35,659 nt of DNA from Paraburkholderia dilworthii (GCF_000472525.1 NZ_AWZT01000016.1:103407-139065); one strand, 5' to 3'; shown: positions 16,050 to 25,089, counted from the stretch's first letter. Notes: generated by a model not told the origin, from the letters alone. Program-made: numbers and translations.

Positions 16050-17237
16050 GTGAAAGTCGCTATTGTTCACGATTGGCTGGTGGTTTCGGGCGGCGCGGAG
16101 AAGGTTCTGAAGAGCATTATCGAGTGCTTCCCGAAAGCGGACCTCTTCTCGATTGTCGACTTTCTCGAAGACCGCGATTGCATTAAAGGCAAGTCCGTCA
16201 ACACGTCGTTCATTCAGAAGATGCCGTTTGCGCGGACGCGCTACCGGGCATATCTGCCGTTGATGCCGATCGCGATTGAACAGCTCGACCTGTCTGCATA
16301 CGACCTCGTTATCTCGAGTTCGCACGCGGTGGCTAAAGGCGTGCTGACCGGGCCGAATCAGATTCACATCAGCTACGTGCATTCGCCGATTCGCTATGCG
16401 TGGGATTTGCAGCATCAGTACTTGCGCGAATCTCGTCTCAACAAGGGGCTCAAGTCCATCATGGCGCGCGCGCTGCTGCACTACATTCGCGGCTGGGACT
16501 CGCGCTCGGCGAACGGGGTCGATCACCTGCTCGCGAATTCCCATTTCATCGCTCGGCGAATCAGGAAGGCGTATCAACGCGACGCCACTGTCATTTATCC
16601 GCCCGTCGATCTCGAGAACATGGTCCTGTGCACGCAGAAAGAGAACTTCTACGTGACGGCTTCTCGCATGGTGCCGTACAAGCGTATCGACCTCATCGTG
16701 CGGGCTTTCTCGCAGACGCCCGAACGCCGGCTCGTGGTGATAGGCGACGGCCCGGAGATGAAGCGGATCAAGGCCGTTGCTGGCCCCAATGTGACGGTGC
16801 TCGGTCACCAGCCTCTGGAAGTGCTGGTCGATCATTTGCGACGGGCCCGCGCATTCGTGTTCGCGGCAGAAGAGGACTTCGGCATCTCCGTGGTGGAAGC
16901 GCAGGCATGCGGCACGCCGGTGATTGCGTTTGGCAGGGGAGGCGCGCTTGAATCGGTTGTTGGCTTGCCACTCGAGCAGCCAACTGGCGTCTTCTTCGGC
17001 GAGCAGACGGTCGAGTCATTGCTGGAAGCCGTGACGCGGTTCGAGCATAACGCTGCTCTATTCGATCCGCTCAATTGCCGCCAGAACGCCGAGCGGTTCT
17101 CAACCGAGAACTTCAAAACGGCATTGACGGATTTCATCGACGCGCGGCTGCTGCGCAGCTCGATCGAACAGCTTCGCCCGTATCTGGTGCGAGAACGGGC
17201 TGTCGACGAACGTCATCTTGCGAGCGCGCCCTCGTAA
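16050..17237 (+). CDS. GT4-family glycosyltransferase (WbaZ-like, probably mannosyl)
   Basis: A GTG start at 16050 five bases after AGGAGG gives 395 residues beginning K-V-A-I-V-H-D-W-L-V-V-S-G-G-A-E-K-V, the signature of the WbaZ-like GT4 group. Y-V-H-S-P-I-R-Y-A-W-D lies mid-protein, and the C-terminal half has S-R-M-V-P-Y-K-R-I-D and E-D-F-G-I-S-V-V-E with the E-x7-E motif. WbaZ-like enzymes include O-antigen mannosyltransferases, consistent with GDP-mannose supply from the downstream ManC. The in-frame start at 15951 would lie inside the flippase gene and is rejected. It is the last gene of the plus-strand run; its end overlaps the convergent PAP2 gene by 25 bases. Confidence 0.93.
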   Translation: MKVAIVHDWLVVSGGAEKVLKSIIECFPKADLFSIVDFLEDRDCIKGKSVNTSFIQKMPFARTRYRAYLPLMPIAIEQLDLSAYDLVISSSHAVAKGVLTGPNQIHISYVHSPIRYAWDLQHQYLRESRLNKGLKSIMARALLHYIRGWDSRSANGVDHLLANSHFIARRIRKAYQRDATVIYPPVDLENMVLCTQKENFYVTASRMVPYKRIDLIVRAFSQTPERRLVVIGDGPEMKRIKAVAGPNVTVLGHQPLEVLVDHLRRARAFVFAAEEDFGISVVEAQACGTPVIAFGRGGALESVVGLPLEQPTGVFFGEQTVESLLEAVTRFEHNAALFDPLNCRQNAERFSTENFKTALTDFIDARLLRSSIEQLRPYLVRERAVDERHLASAPS

Positions 17238-17848
17238 GATTGAATGCGATATTTGACGCGACCGGCCAAAGCCATGATCGAATGAGCGTGGCTGTGTATC
17301 TGCGGCGAACGCGTTTCAATGAGCCGCTGAAGCGGGGCCTGGTGCCCGTAGGCGAGTGCGCAGACGAATAGGAGGCTCGCAGCCGACCACGCCGGCCGCG
17401 GGCGTTCGAACTGCACGGAAAGCGCTGTGCGCAGGAAAACGAGGCCCACGAGCGCACCGAGAATCCAGCCTGCAACCACTTCAGGCAAAGAATGCGATTG
17501 ATCCATCAAACGCGATACGCCGGTTAGCGCGCCGATTCCCAGCCCGGCCACGATGCCGAACGACGGCGGCAGACGCCACCATTGCAACTGCAATGCGAGG
17601 GCCACCATCCAGACGGATGTAGACAGCATGGCGTGGCCGCTGATCACGCGGAAGTCAGAAGCTGGAAAAGAGATGCCCCAGCCCGCATAGAAGACCTTGC
17701 TCGCGCCGACAATGGCAATGCCCGCGCAGAGCATCGCAACCCACCGGCAGGCCAGCTTGACGTTGACCAGTGCGATCCAGCAGGCGCAGACAGCCGCCAC
17801 GGGCAAAGTGACGGCGGCATCGCCTATGTTGGTGAATACAGTCCACAT
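17213..17848 (-). CDS. PAP2-family membrane phosphatase
   Basis: This 211-residue protein has about five to six membrane segments. It shows two of the acid phosphatase motifs: S-G-H-A near residue 71 and S-R-L-M-D-Q-S-H-S-L-P-E-V-V-A-G-W near 113, resembling S-R-x5-H-x3-D with the last acid replaced by glutamate. The first motif (K-x6-R-P) is not clear. Membrane PAP2 enzymes remove phosphate from lipid phosphates such as undecaprenyl diphosphate, so carrier recycling during EPS synthesis is plausible. It follows the polymerase gene by 77 bases on the same strand, probably in one transcript. Its last 25 bases overlap the convergent glycosyltransferase gene. Confidence 0.82.
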   Translation of the reverse strand: MWTVFTNIGDAAVTLPVAAVCACWIALVNVKLACRWVAMLCAGIAIVGASKVFYAGWGISFPASDFRVISGHAMLSTSVWMVALALQLQWWRLPPSFGIVAGLGIGALTGVSRLMDQSHSLPEVVAGWILGALVGLVFLRTALSVQFERPRPAWSAASLLFVCALAYGHQAPLQRLIETRSPQIHSHAHSIMALAGRVKYRIQSYEGALAR

Positions 17849-17925
17849 AGCGTTCTCATTGTTGTTGCGTTTCGCTGCAGCGGGGCCATGAGGCTCCCGC
17901 TACAGCGAAGTGGGCGCGGAGACTT

Positions 17926-19173
17926 TCAGACGCGCGAGCGGATCAGCGAGTTCCGCCGGTTGAATTCCGCGACTATCGCATTGGCCGATTGCGATGCCAG
18001 CAGCAAAGAGATGACGAGCGATAGGATCAGAACATTCGAGGGTGACACGAGGCGATGCTCGGTTGCGGCCATGACCAGCAGACACACGGACGAGATCTCG
18101 ACAAACCGGAAAGCGGCGAAGTTTTGTCCGCCTCCGACTAGCGCGCTCGCGGCTGCTCCATGCTTGCTCCACTCGATAAGTTTCCAGAAGAAGCTCAGCA
18201 GGAGGAAGAGACCCACCGCACCGGTTTCCGCGAGGAAATTCAAGTAAGAGTTGTGCGCGTGCGAATCGCTGTGTTCGACGACGATGTCGGACGGCGCACC
18301 GAACAGATGGAAGTACGACGTTACATTGCCGATGTGATCGTCGAATGAACCGAAACCCAGGCCAACGATCGGGCTTTGCTCGAAATAGGCAAGTGCGCGC
18401 GGCCACAGCCACTCATACCGGATGTTCAGATTGGCCACCTTGGCATCCTGATTGTGAATGGTGAATGAGTAGCCCATGTAGTCGACGGTCGCGTCGGTGT
18501 GGTAGACCGCTACTGCAAGCGAACCCACTAGCAGGCCGCCCATTAACACGGACAGTAGCCAGCGCTTGCGGCCGAAATAGAGGTACGGCAGCACTGCGGC
18601 GACGCCCAGCAGCGAGCCCCGGCTGTAAGTGGAAAACAGCATCAGAGCGTTGACTGCGATCAACGCGAGCAGCAGCTTGCTGCGCTTTTGCAGATAGCAC
18701 CCAACACCAAGGCACAACAGCATCGCGAAGAAACCGCCCGCTGCGTTGCGAGCGATGAAGTAGCTGCCGAAGCTGTTGTCCGGGTTCGTGAAGATGCTCA
18801 ATAGTCCGCTCTGGGCGATGTAGTAAGCGTAGGGCGGAATATTGATGCCCACCGCAAAGATGAAAAACGTGCGGAGCACTTTGTTCAGATCGAGCCGGTG
18901 CACGTACAGGCAGCCGGCAAAAATGGGCGCATACGAAATGAAGAAGTTACCGTCACGCCGGTAGAAGTCGAATTCGGTAAACGATTGCGGATCGTAAAGC
19001 AGCGTGGACACCACGATCAGCGCTGTCAACGCGGTGAGCGGCGTAATGAAAGCCGGATAGCGCCGACCGAAAAAACGCCACGAGTACAGAACGATTGGCA
19101 CAAAGCCAACCGCGCTCACAGGCACGAGATTCGTGACTGTGAGAAACAGCGCAAGTAGCGAAATGTAAGCCAT
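17926..19173 (-). CDS. wzy: Wzy-like O-antigen polymerase/ligase family protein
   Basis: The 415-residue protein is strongly hydrophobic with ten or more membrane segments. It has a large periplasmic loop near residues 225-295 containing Y-E-W-L-W-P-R-A-L and G-L-G-F-G-S-F, followed by S-H-A-H-N-S-Y-L-N-F-L-A-E-T-G, the hallmark H-N-x-x-L of the O-antigen ligase domain. In an EPS locus with Wzx and a Wzc-type kinase it most likely joins repeat units in the periplasm. A ligase role cannot be excluded by sequence alone. A GGGAG site lies five bases before the ATG. It is transcribed opposite to the neighbouring EPS genes, upstream of the PAP2 gene. Confidence 0.9.
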   Translation of the reverse strand: MAYISLLALFLTVTNLVPVSAVGFVPIVLYSWRFFGRRYPAFITPLTALTALIVVSTLLYDPQSFTEFDFYRRDGNFFISYAPIFAGCLYVHRLDLNKVLRTFFIFAVGINIPPYAYYIAQSGLLSIFTNPDNSFGSYFIARNAAGGFFAMLLCLGVGCYLQKRSKLLLALIAVNALMLFSTYSRGSLLGVAAVLPYLYFGRKRWLLSVLMGGLLVGSLAVAVYHTDATVDYMGYSFTIHNQDAKVANLNIRYEWLWPRALAYFEQSPIVGLGFGSFDDHIGNVTSYFHLFGAPSDIVVEHSDSHAHNSYLNFLAETGAVGLFLLLSFFWKLIEWSKHGAAASALVGGGQNFAAFRFVEISSVCLLVMAATEHRLVSPSNVLILSLVISLLLASQSANAIVAEFNRRNSLIRSRV

Positions 19174-19780
19174 TGCGACTCCCGAAAAACAAATGGCGCA
19201 TAGCCTGCAATGACATGGCCATTACGTGCAAACAACCTGGTTGGAGATGCGGTGCGCCGGAAAGATGGCGAACCTGTACAAGATCGGGGTCCTACGGTTG
19301 GGTGAACAAGCGTCCCACTCGCCTATGAAGTTACCACGTATAGGCACTGATTTCCACGCATTGGCGCATGGACGGGGACAACAGAAAAGGCCATGTGGGC
19401 GGGCGCGCACAGTGATGCCACGAGGCTGGCCAAAACCTCAACTGATCGCGCCACCATTGCTGTGGTGCAGCGTGAGGTGACTATGATTGATCACATTGAG
19501 TAATGCTTCAGTGGCATCGGCTTTCTGGCGCCACGCCGATATGTATGCCGTTAGTTTCGTGAGCGATCCGGCTGGCGCCTGAGGGCGAAAGCGTGGCGTT
19601 CCCGGACGAGAACCCCGGTGTGCATCCTTGCTTTGCGCGGACAGAACGGCTGCTTAGCCCGTTGATGCCCACACCCCGTGATTGATCACATGTGAGACCG
19701 AAGCGGTGCCGACGTATAGCGTATTTCGTCGGCGCTTATGCGATTAATCGCAGTCCGGTTTGCATGGCTAGGAGCGATAA
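19174..19780. promoter_or_regulatory. Divergent intergenic region with 13-base direct repeat
   Basis: About 600 bases lie between the polymerase gene (minus) and manC (plus) and contain no convincing gene. TGATTGATCACAT occurs at 19484-19496 and again at 19679-19691; each copy is soon followed by TGAG. The core TGATCA is itself palindromic. GCCTAT-N13-ATAGGC lies at 19321-19345, nearer the polymerase gene. These are candidate operators for the two divergent transcripts. Promoter hexamers could not be assigned. Confidence 0.5.
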
Positions 19781-21295
19781 ATGGATAAAGTTTTCACAGC
19801 CGCTGGCGAAGCCGACATCGAAGCGCGAAGCGAAGCGTCGCAGGAATTTCCGCCGCTCGCGCAAGTGATTCTGGCTGGCGGATCGGGGACGCGCCTGTGG
19901 CCCGTATCGCGTGAGCAGTTCCCGAAGCAGCTCATCGACGTGATCGGTGACAAGACGCTGTTGCAGGCCACGATGGGTCGGATGGATGACTTTAATCCGC
20001 TTTGGACAGTCGCTCCGGAACCGGTGATCGTGTGCGGCGCGGAGCACTACTTCGCGACTTACGAGCAGGCGCGGGAAAGCGGCGTGAACGCGCGCATCGT
20101 CGTCGAGCCAGGACGTCGCGATACGGCGCCCGCGCTGACGCTGGCGGCGCTGACCGCGGCTTCGCAGGGGCAGGACGTCATTCTCGTGACGATGCCCGCA
20201 GACCACGCGATTGCGAATGTGAAGGCCCTTCATAAGGCAATCGAAATCGCGGCCCGTTATGCCGATGCAGGTGCGATTGCGACGCTCGGTGTTCCACCTA
20301 CTGGCGGCGACACCGGCTTCGGCTATATCCGTCTCGGCAGCGCGTTGCAGGATGGCGTGCATCGAATCGAGCGTTTCGTCGAGAAGCCAGCGCCCGAATT
20401 GGCCGCGCAGTATGTCGAGTCTGGCAATTACTGGTGGAACAGCGGCATGTTCGTGGTACGCGCGTCCGTATGGCTCGACGTGATCCGGCAGTTTCAGCCG
20501 CAGATTCACGACGCGTGCGTGCGGGCTTACGAAGGCGCGAAGATCACGGACGGCTGTGTCGTGCCCGATGCCGAAGCGTTCTTGCAATCGCCGTCGGATT
20601 CGATCGACTATGCGGTGATGGAGCATCTCGGCAAGCCTGATTCGCCGTTCACAGGCATAGTCGTGCCGCTTCAGGCGGGCTGGTCGGATCTCGGGTCGTG
20701 GGACGCCGTGTGGCAAGCGATGGAGAAAGACGATTGCGGGAACGCATCGAGCGGCCGTGTTCTGTTCGAGGGCGCGACGGCAACTTACGCTCGTTCGCAA
20801 GGTGGGCGGCTGCTGGCATGTGTCGGGACGAACGATCTGATCGTCGTCGAAACGGATGACGCCGTTCTGGTCGCTGACCGCTCGCACGTGCAGGACATCA
20901 AGGGGCTCGTGTCGCGCATCAAGGCGGAAAGATCGCCTGAAGCCGATGCGCACAGAAAGGTGCGCCGCCCCTGGGGCTTTTACGATTCGATCGATCATGG
21001 CGACCGTTTTCAGGTGAAACGAATCGTGGTCATGCCGGGCGCGCGCCTGTCCTTGCAGATGCATCATCACCGGGCCGAACATTGGGTCGTAGTCAGCGGC
21101 ACGGCGCTCGTTACGCGCGGCGACGAAAAATTCCTCCTCGGCGAAAACGAGTCGACGTATATCCCACTGGGTATTCGTCACCGTCTCGAGAACCCCGGTT
21201 GCGTTCCGCTTCAGATCATCGAAGTGCAATCCGGAACCTATCTCGGCGAAGACGACATCGTTCGATTCGACGACAAGTATGGCCGTGCCGGTTAA
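19781..21295 (+). CDS. manC: Mannose-1-phosphate guanylyltransferase/mannose-6-phosphate isomerase
   Basis: This is a full-length 504-residue bifunctional enzyme of the ManC/AlgA/CpsB type. The N-terminal nucleotidyltransferase carries L-A-G-G-S-G-T-R-L-W-P near residues 31-41 and R-F-V-E-K-P near 197. The C-terminal cupin (about 395-500) starts R-P-W-G-F-Y-D and has the metal-site segment M-H-H-H-R-A-E-H-W. It converts fructose-6-phosphate to mannose-6-phosphate and joins mannose-1-phosphate with GTP to make GDP-mannose in the cytoplasm. A GGAG site lies six bases before the ATG. It heads a second plus-strand EPS transcript and predicts mannose, or a sugar derived from GDP-mannose, in the polymer. 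Confidence 0.96.
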   Translation: MDKVFTAAGEADIEARSEASQEFPPLAQVILAGGSGTRLWPVSREQFPKQLIDVIGDKTLLQATMGRMDDFNPLWTVAPEPVIVCGAEHYFATYEQARESGVNARIVVEPGRRDTAPALTLAALTAASQGQDVILVTMPADHAIANVKALHKAIEIAARYADAGAIATLGVPPTGGDTGFGYIRLGSALQDGVHRIERFVEKPAPELAAQYVESGNYWWNSGMFVVRASVWLDVIRQFQPQIHDACVRAYEGAKITDGCVVPDAEAFLQSPSDSIDYAVMEHLGKPDSPFTGIVVPLQAGWSDLGSWDAVWQAMEKDDCGNASSGRVLFEGATATYARSQGGRLLACVGTNDLIVVETDDAVLVADRSHVQDIKGLVSRIKAERSPEADAHRKVRRPWGFYDSIDHGDRFQVKRIVVMPGARLSLQMHHHRAEHWVVVSGTALVTRGDEKFLLGENESTYIPLGIRHRLENPGCVPLQIIEVQSGTYLGEDDIVRFDDKYGRAG

Positions 21296-21334
21296 TCGAC
21301 CGTGGCCAACCAGAACGTGGGTGAGGGAGCTGCT

Positions 21335-22711
21335 ATGCGACTGATTACAGGCCTATTGGCCAGATTGTTCGATGTGGCGATGATCCTCGGCGGCGCATTC
21401 GCCGCCTCTCACATCCGTTTTGATGATTTCGCGCAACGAAACTTTTACCTGGCATTCGTCGCTTTCGCGGCGGCGTTTTCGCTCGCTGTGTTTCCGGCAT
21501 TGGGCGTTTATCAGTCGTGGCGCGGCCGTTCTAAACGGGTTCTCGCCGGGCAGGTCGCACTCGGCTGGCTGCTCGTCCAGGCATGCGCACTTGCATTGAT
21601 GTTCTCGTTGCATCGCATCGACTTTGTCTCCCGGCTATGGTTCGTGTATTGGACCGGAATAGCCGGCGGCGCGATGATAGCGGGCCGCATGGTGACCCAT
21701 GTTCTGCTCGGACGGGTCCGCAACGCTGGTTTGAATCTGCAGAAGGTAGCCGTCGCCGCATGCGGCGAACATTGCGACGAGATTTTGCGCAAGATGGAGA
21801 AGGAGCCCGCCGCGGGGTTCCGCGCCAACGCTGTCTATAACCTGCGTCCGGCTGGCACAAGCACGATGTCGGTTCCCGTGTTCGAACAGCGGACAGCCTT
21901 TGCCAAGTACGTGCGCGAGCAGCATGTCGATGAAGTGTGGCTTGCGCTGCCCTTGTCGGAAGAGCGCGCAATTCTCGAACTGGTCGATGAATTCCGCAAT
22001 GATCTGATCAATGTGCGCTTCATGCCCGATGTGCGGGCCCTGGCTCTTTTCGATGGGAGCATGACGGAACTGCTCGGCGTTCCAACGATCAACCTGGCCG
22101 CTTCGCCGTTGCCGCCCAATGCGCTGGTGAAAAAGGAATTGTTCGACCGCACTTTCGCACTGGTCGCACTGATTGCCGTCTCGCCGATTCTTCTCGCGTG
22201 TGCAATAGCGGTCAAACTCAGCTCGCCCGGCCCGGTATTTTTCAAGCAATGTCGCAAAGGCGCGGATGGGCGCGTTTTTATGATCTATAAGTTTCGTAGC
22301 ATGCGTCTGCATGAACAGAAGCAAGGCGTGCTGGAGCAGGCGACTCGCGGCGATCCGCGCATTACGCGAGTCGGGCGGTTCCTGAGGCGCACGAGCCTCG
22401 ATGAGTTGCCGCAGTTCTTCAACGTGCTGCGCGGCGATATGTCCGTCGTAGGACCGAGGCCGCACGCGCTCGAACACGACGACCTCTATCAGCACATCGT
22501 TTCTGGCTATATCCACCGGTATCGGATCAAGCCAGGCATTACCGGCTGGGCGCAAATCAATGGCTTTCGCGGGGAGACCGATCGCATCGAAAAGATGGAG
22601 GGCCGGGTAGCGCATGATTTGTACTATCTTCGGAACTGGTCTTTTGCGCTCGACGTCAAAATTATTTTCGCGACTGTCTTCAAGGGACTGCATCATCCCA
22701 ACGCTTACTGA
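21335..22711 (+). CDS. Undecaprenyl-phosphate sugar phosphotransferase (WcaJ type)
   Basis: From the ATG at 21335, which has a GGGAG site, the protein has 458 residues; a GTG at 21302 is an alternative. Four to five N-terminal membrane helices are followed by a cytoplasmic nucleotide-binding-like domain and, after another hydrophobic segment, the bacterial sugar transferase domain. That domain is marked by [28 protein letters not shown] and V-G-P-R-P-H-A. The enzyme transfers a sugar phosphate, usually glucose or galactose, from a UDP-sugar to undecaprenyl phosphate and so starts the repeat unit. It follows manC by 39 bases in the same operon. Confidence 0.93.
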   Translation: MRLITGLLARLFDVAMILGGAFAASHIRFDDFAQRNFYLAFVAFAAAFSLAVFPALGVYQSWRGRSKRVLAGQVALGWLLVQACALALMFSLHRIDFVSRLWFVYWTGIAGGAMIAGRMVTHVLLGRVRNAGLNLQKVAVAACGEHCDEILRKMEKEPAAGFRANAVYNLRPAGTSTMSVPVFEQRTAFAKYVREQHVDEVWLALPLSEERAILELVDEFRNDLINVRFMPDVRALALFDGSMTELLGVPTINLAASPLPPNALVKKELFDRTFALVALIAVSPILLACAIAVKLSSPGPVFFKQCRKGADGRVFMIYKFRSMRLHEQKQGVLEQATRGDPRITRVGRFLRRTSLDELPQFFNVLRGDMSVVGPRPHALEHDDLYQHIVSGYIHRYRIKPGITGWAQINGFRGETDRIEKMEGRVAHDLYYLRNWSFALDVKIIFATVFKGLHHPNAY

Positions 22712-22785
22712 TCGATCGGTTGGATCGAGGCTCCGGTAATGCGGTACAGGACTTGCGGAACGCGGGCGTTATCACTGAGCGGACT

Positions 22786-23877
22786 ATGAAACTAATCAAC
22801 GTTGAAAAAGTAGTCAGACGTTCAATGAAGAGGGTGGGGCAATACACGTTCCACCGGGTGCACGGCGCGCAGGCGAGACAGGTCCTGCGCCTGTTGCAGA
22901 AGAAGTACGGACCGCCCGACCCCGCGAACCTCAAGCTCGCCGATACGTATGCACACGACGTGTTTGGCGATGCGATCTACGCGCCGTGGCTTCGCGTTTA
23001 TGCGGCCTTCAGCGGGACATTCAAGGAAGGCTGGATACCGGACAACTATTATGGCAGCGTGGTCGTGCCCAGTATGAAAGGCGGCTACGGCAGAATCTCG
23101 AACCTGAAGCCGATGTCGCGGGTTATCTTCGGTTGCGACGCGTTTCCCGACATTGCGTACTTTGCCAATGGTCTGTTCTTTACGGATCGCAACGTGGTGG
23201 TTCATGAACAGGATCTCGAGCACGCGGTCTTCCGCGATTGCGAGAGGATCGTCTTCAAACTGGACGGCTCCGCGCAAGGCAAAGGCATTCATTTCTTCGA
23301 CCGGAAATCGTTTGACTGCAATCTGATCAAATCGCTCGGCAATGGAGTTATTCAGAGATTCATCGTCCAACATCCGCTGCTCAGCGCGTTCGCTCCAAAC
23401 TCCGTTGCAACGTTGCGCCTGACCACGGCGGTGGATGACCTGGGCCGCGCCACGCTTCGTGCGGCTTTTTTACGCCTCGGCAGGGCGTGCCATACGCATA
23501 TCCGGATCGATGACGAGGTTTGCGTACCGGTGGATCTCGTCACTGGAGAGCTGGCTCGGGAGGGCTTGCTGAGCGACTGGGGCGCGACGGGCGAACATCC
23601 CGATTCCAAGATCAGGTTTGCCGGCTTGAGGATGCCCGCGTTCCACGATTGCGTCGAGACTGTTCTGCAACTGCATCGCAAGGTGCCTTTTGCGCGCTGC
23701 ATTGGGTGGGACGTGACAGTCGACAATGAGGGCAACGTACAGGTGATGGAATGGAATGGCGAACACAACGACGTAAAGTTCAGTGAGGCGACGCAGGGCC
23801 CATGCTTTTCGGACTTGAAGTGGGAACTGCTGAGTGCGAGCCTTATGACACACTATCCAGCGAGGAACGTCGCGTGA
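22786..23877 (+). CDS. Sugar-transfer-associated ATP-grasp protein
   Basis: The start at 22786 gives 363 residues; a GTG-type extension to 22720 is possible but carries no conserved sequence. The protein matches the ATP-grasp family found with polysaccharide genes. F-K-L-D-G-S-A-Q-G-K-G near residue 164 is the ATP-binding lysine with its glycine loop. C-I-G-W-D-V-T-V-D followed by V-M-E-W-N-G-E-H-N near 310-328 supplies the magnesium-binding acids and asparagine. The family is predicted to form amide or ester bonds on surface polysaccharides, though no reaction is known for this member. It lies 74 bases after the WcaJ-type gene and its stop overlaps the next start. Confidence 0.87.
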   Translation: MKLINVEKVVRRSMKRVGQYTFHRVHGAQARQVLRLLQKKYGPPDPANLKLADTYAHDVFGDAIYAPWLRVYAAFSGTFKEGWIPDNYYGSVVVPSMKGGYGRISNLKPMSRVIFGCDAFPDIAYFANGLFFTDRNVVVHEQDLEHAVFRDCERIVFKLDGSAQGKGIHFFDRKSFDCNLIKSLGNGVIQRFIVQHPLLSAFAPNSVATLRLTTAVDDLGRATLRAAFLRLGRACHTHIRIDDEVCVPVDLVTGELAREGLLSDWGATGEHPDSKIRFAGLRMPAFHDCVETVLQLHRKVPFARCIGWDVTVDNEGNVQVMEWNGEHNDVKFSEATQGPCFSDLKWELLSASLMTHYPARNVA

Positions 23878-24197
23878 GCGAACAATTGTGGTGCGTTCAT
23901 ATTGAAGGACATGACGACTTCATTGCTGCGGCTTCGAGAGAAGCGGCGGAACGCGAGGCGCTGGCTATCAATGCGTATGTCGAGCGCCTCAGTGAAGCTC
24001 AACGCGGTGCGCCCGTGCGCGCGGTCGCTATGGAATGGCCGTTCACGCCAGAGAGCCATGCGCGCTCCGTGGAAAGTGACTGGGAAGATTTGCAGCGTAT
24101 GCCGCACCGTAAGCAGCAGGCCGCCTCGTCGCAAAACATTTTGACGAATATCGCCCGACGCGTGAAGGAACTCATCGAGGTCGCGCGCGGTGCGTGA
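23874..24197 (+). CDS. Conserved hypothetical protein coupled to the ATP-grasp gene
   Basis: The GTG start at 23874 overlaps the upstream stop in a GTGA junction and follows a GAGGAA site. The 107-residue protein begins S-E-Q-L-W-C-V-H-I-E-G-H-D-D-F-I-A-A and continues with an alanine/glutamate-rich helix, a V-A-M-E-W-P-F-T-P-E segment and a basic C-terminal helix. No signal peptide or membrane helix is visible. It resembles small uncharacterised proteins that I associate with Burkholderia genomes; no function is known to me. The overlap suggests translational coupling to the ATP-grasp protein. Confidence 0.8.
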   Translation: MSEQLWCVHIEGHDDFIAAASREAAEREALAINAYVERLSEAQRGAPVRAVAMEWPFTPESHARSVESDWEDLQRMPHRKQQAASSQNILTNIARRVKELIEVARGA

Positions 24198-24216
24198 CTG
24201 AACGGCACGCGTCTAC

Positions 24217-25089
24217 TCAGGCGTTCACTCCGAGACGTTTCACAATTGCCGTCTTCACGACCGGCACGCTGATCTGCAAGAGCTTGCGAAAGCCCTCGTC
24301 GCGCCCGACCTTTTGCTCAACGTTATCCACCATCGCCTGCATCACGTTCGCCGGATAGAACTCCCGGAAGAGGGTGTTCGCGCCGATTTTCTCGAAGATG
24401 TGATGCAAAAATGAGCCGCGCGGCGGTCCGATTCGCTTGAACAGGCCCATTTTCACAACGCGATTGTTCCAAAGATGCAGCGTGTACGAGTCGGCGCACA
24501 ACGCGGCACATTCGTCGAAATGCTGCGGCAGGAATACTTTGTAATAGTCGTCGAAATGCACGGGATAGAAATCGCTTTCAGGCGCGCCCGCTTCCACGCC
24601 ATACACGGACGTGAGCAGACGCGGACCCGTATCGCCCCATTTTATGGCGGTTCCTTTCATCGCTTCTATTCGCTCCAGAGCTTCCAGCAGGCGAGGATCG
24701 GCTGGGGCGAGCCGCAGCAGCGCGTTGCAGATGCTGGTTGCCGACTCTCGCCCAATGATGTTTCCTTGCACGTTGCGATCGAACGCACGCAACAGCAGCA
24801 TGTCGGTATCGACCCAGACTTCATCCGTTTTCGTGAACATGACGAACCGGAAATAATCCGTGAAATGGGCCATTGACGGAGTGCCGTCAATGGGAAAGGC
24901 CGTTAATGCATCGGGTGGCACAATTGCGCGTGCGTCTTTCGCAATAACGCCTTTCGGCAGGTTCTCAATTTCGCTATAGCTATAAAGCGCGACTTCGTTG
25001 TCATAGGCTGTGAAAGAACTTAGACAGGCCACCTCATAGGCGGATAATTCTGGCCCATGCCAAAACGACGCGAAACTTGTGCTGCTCAT
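24217..25089 (-). CDS. DXD-motif glycosyltransferase (GT32-like)
   Basis: This 290-residue protein opens with F-W-H-G-P-E-L-S and continues with Y-S-Y-x-E-I. It has S-M-A-H-F-T-D-Y-F-R-F followed by V-W-V-D-T-D-M-L-L-L, the DxD segment of enzymes related to GT32 and the alpha-1,4-glycosyltransferase group; H-L-W-N-N lies further on. It would transfer a sugar from a nucleotide donor in the cytoplasm, perhaps a side branch of the EPS. It is convergent with the small hypothetical gene (19 bases apart) and has its own promoter region upstream, so it is not part of the main EPS transcript. The ribosome site is weak. Confidence 0.85.
   Translation of the reverse strand: MSSTSFASFWHGPELSAYEVACLSSFTAYDNEVALYSYSEIENLPKGVIAKDARAIVPPDALTAFPIDGTPSMAHFTDYFRFVMFTKTDEVWVDTDMLLLRAFDRNVQGNIIGRESATSICNALLRLAPADPRLLEALERIEAMKGTAIKWGDTGPRLLTSVYGVEAGAPESDFYPVHFDDYYKVFLPQHFDECAALCADSYTLHLWNNRVVKMGLFKRIGPPRGSFLHHIFEKIGANTLFREFYPANVMQAMVDNVEQKVGRDEGFRKLLQISVPVVKTAIVKRLGVNA

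Noticed and set aside
19736..21229. Long minus-strand reading frame of about 497 codons
   Set aside because: It is antisense to manC across almost its full length, is rich in Arg and His with no domain, and is a shadow of GC-rich codon use.
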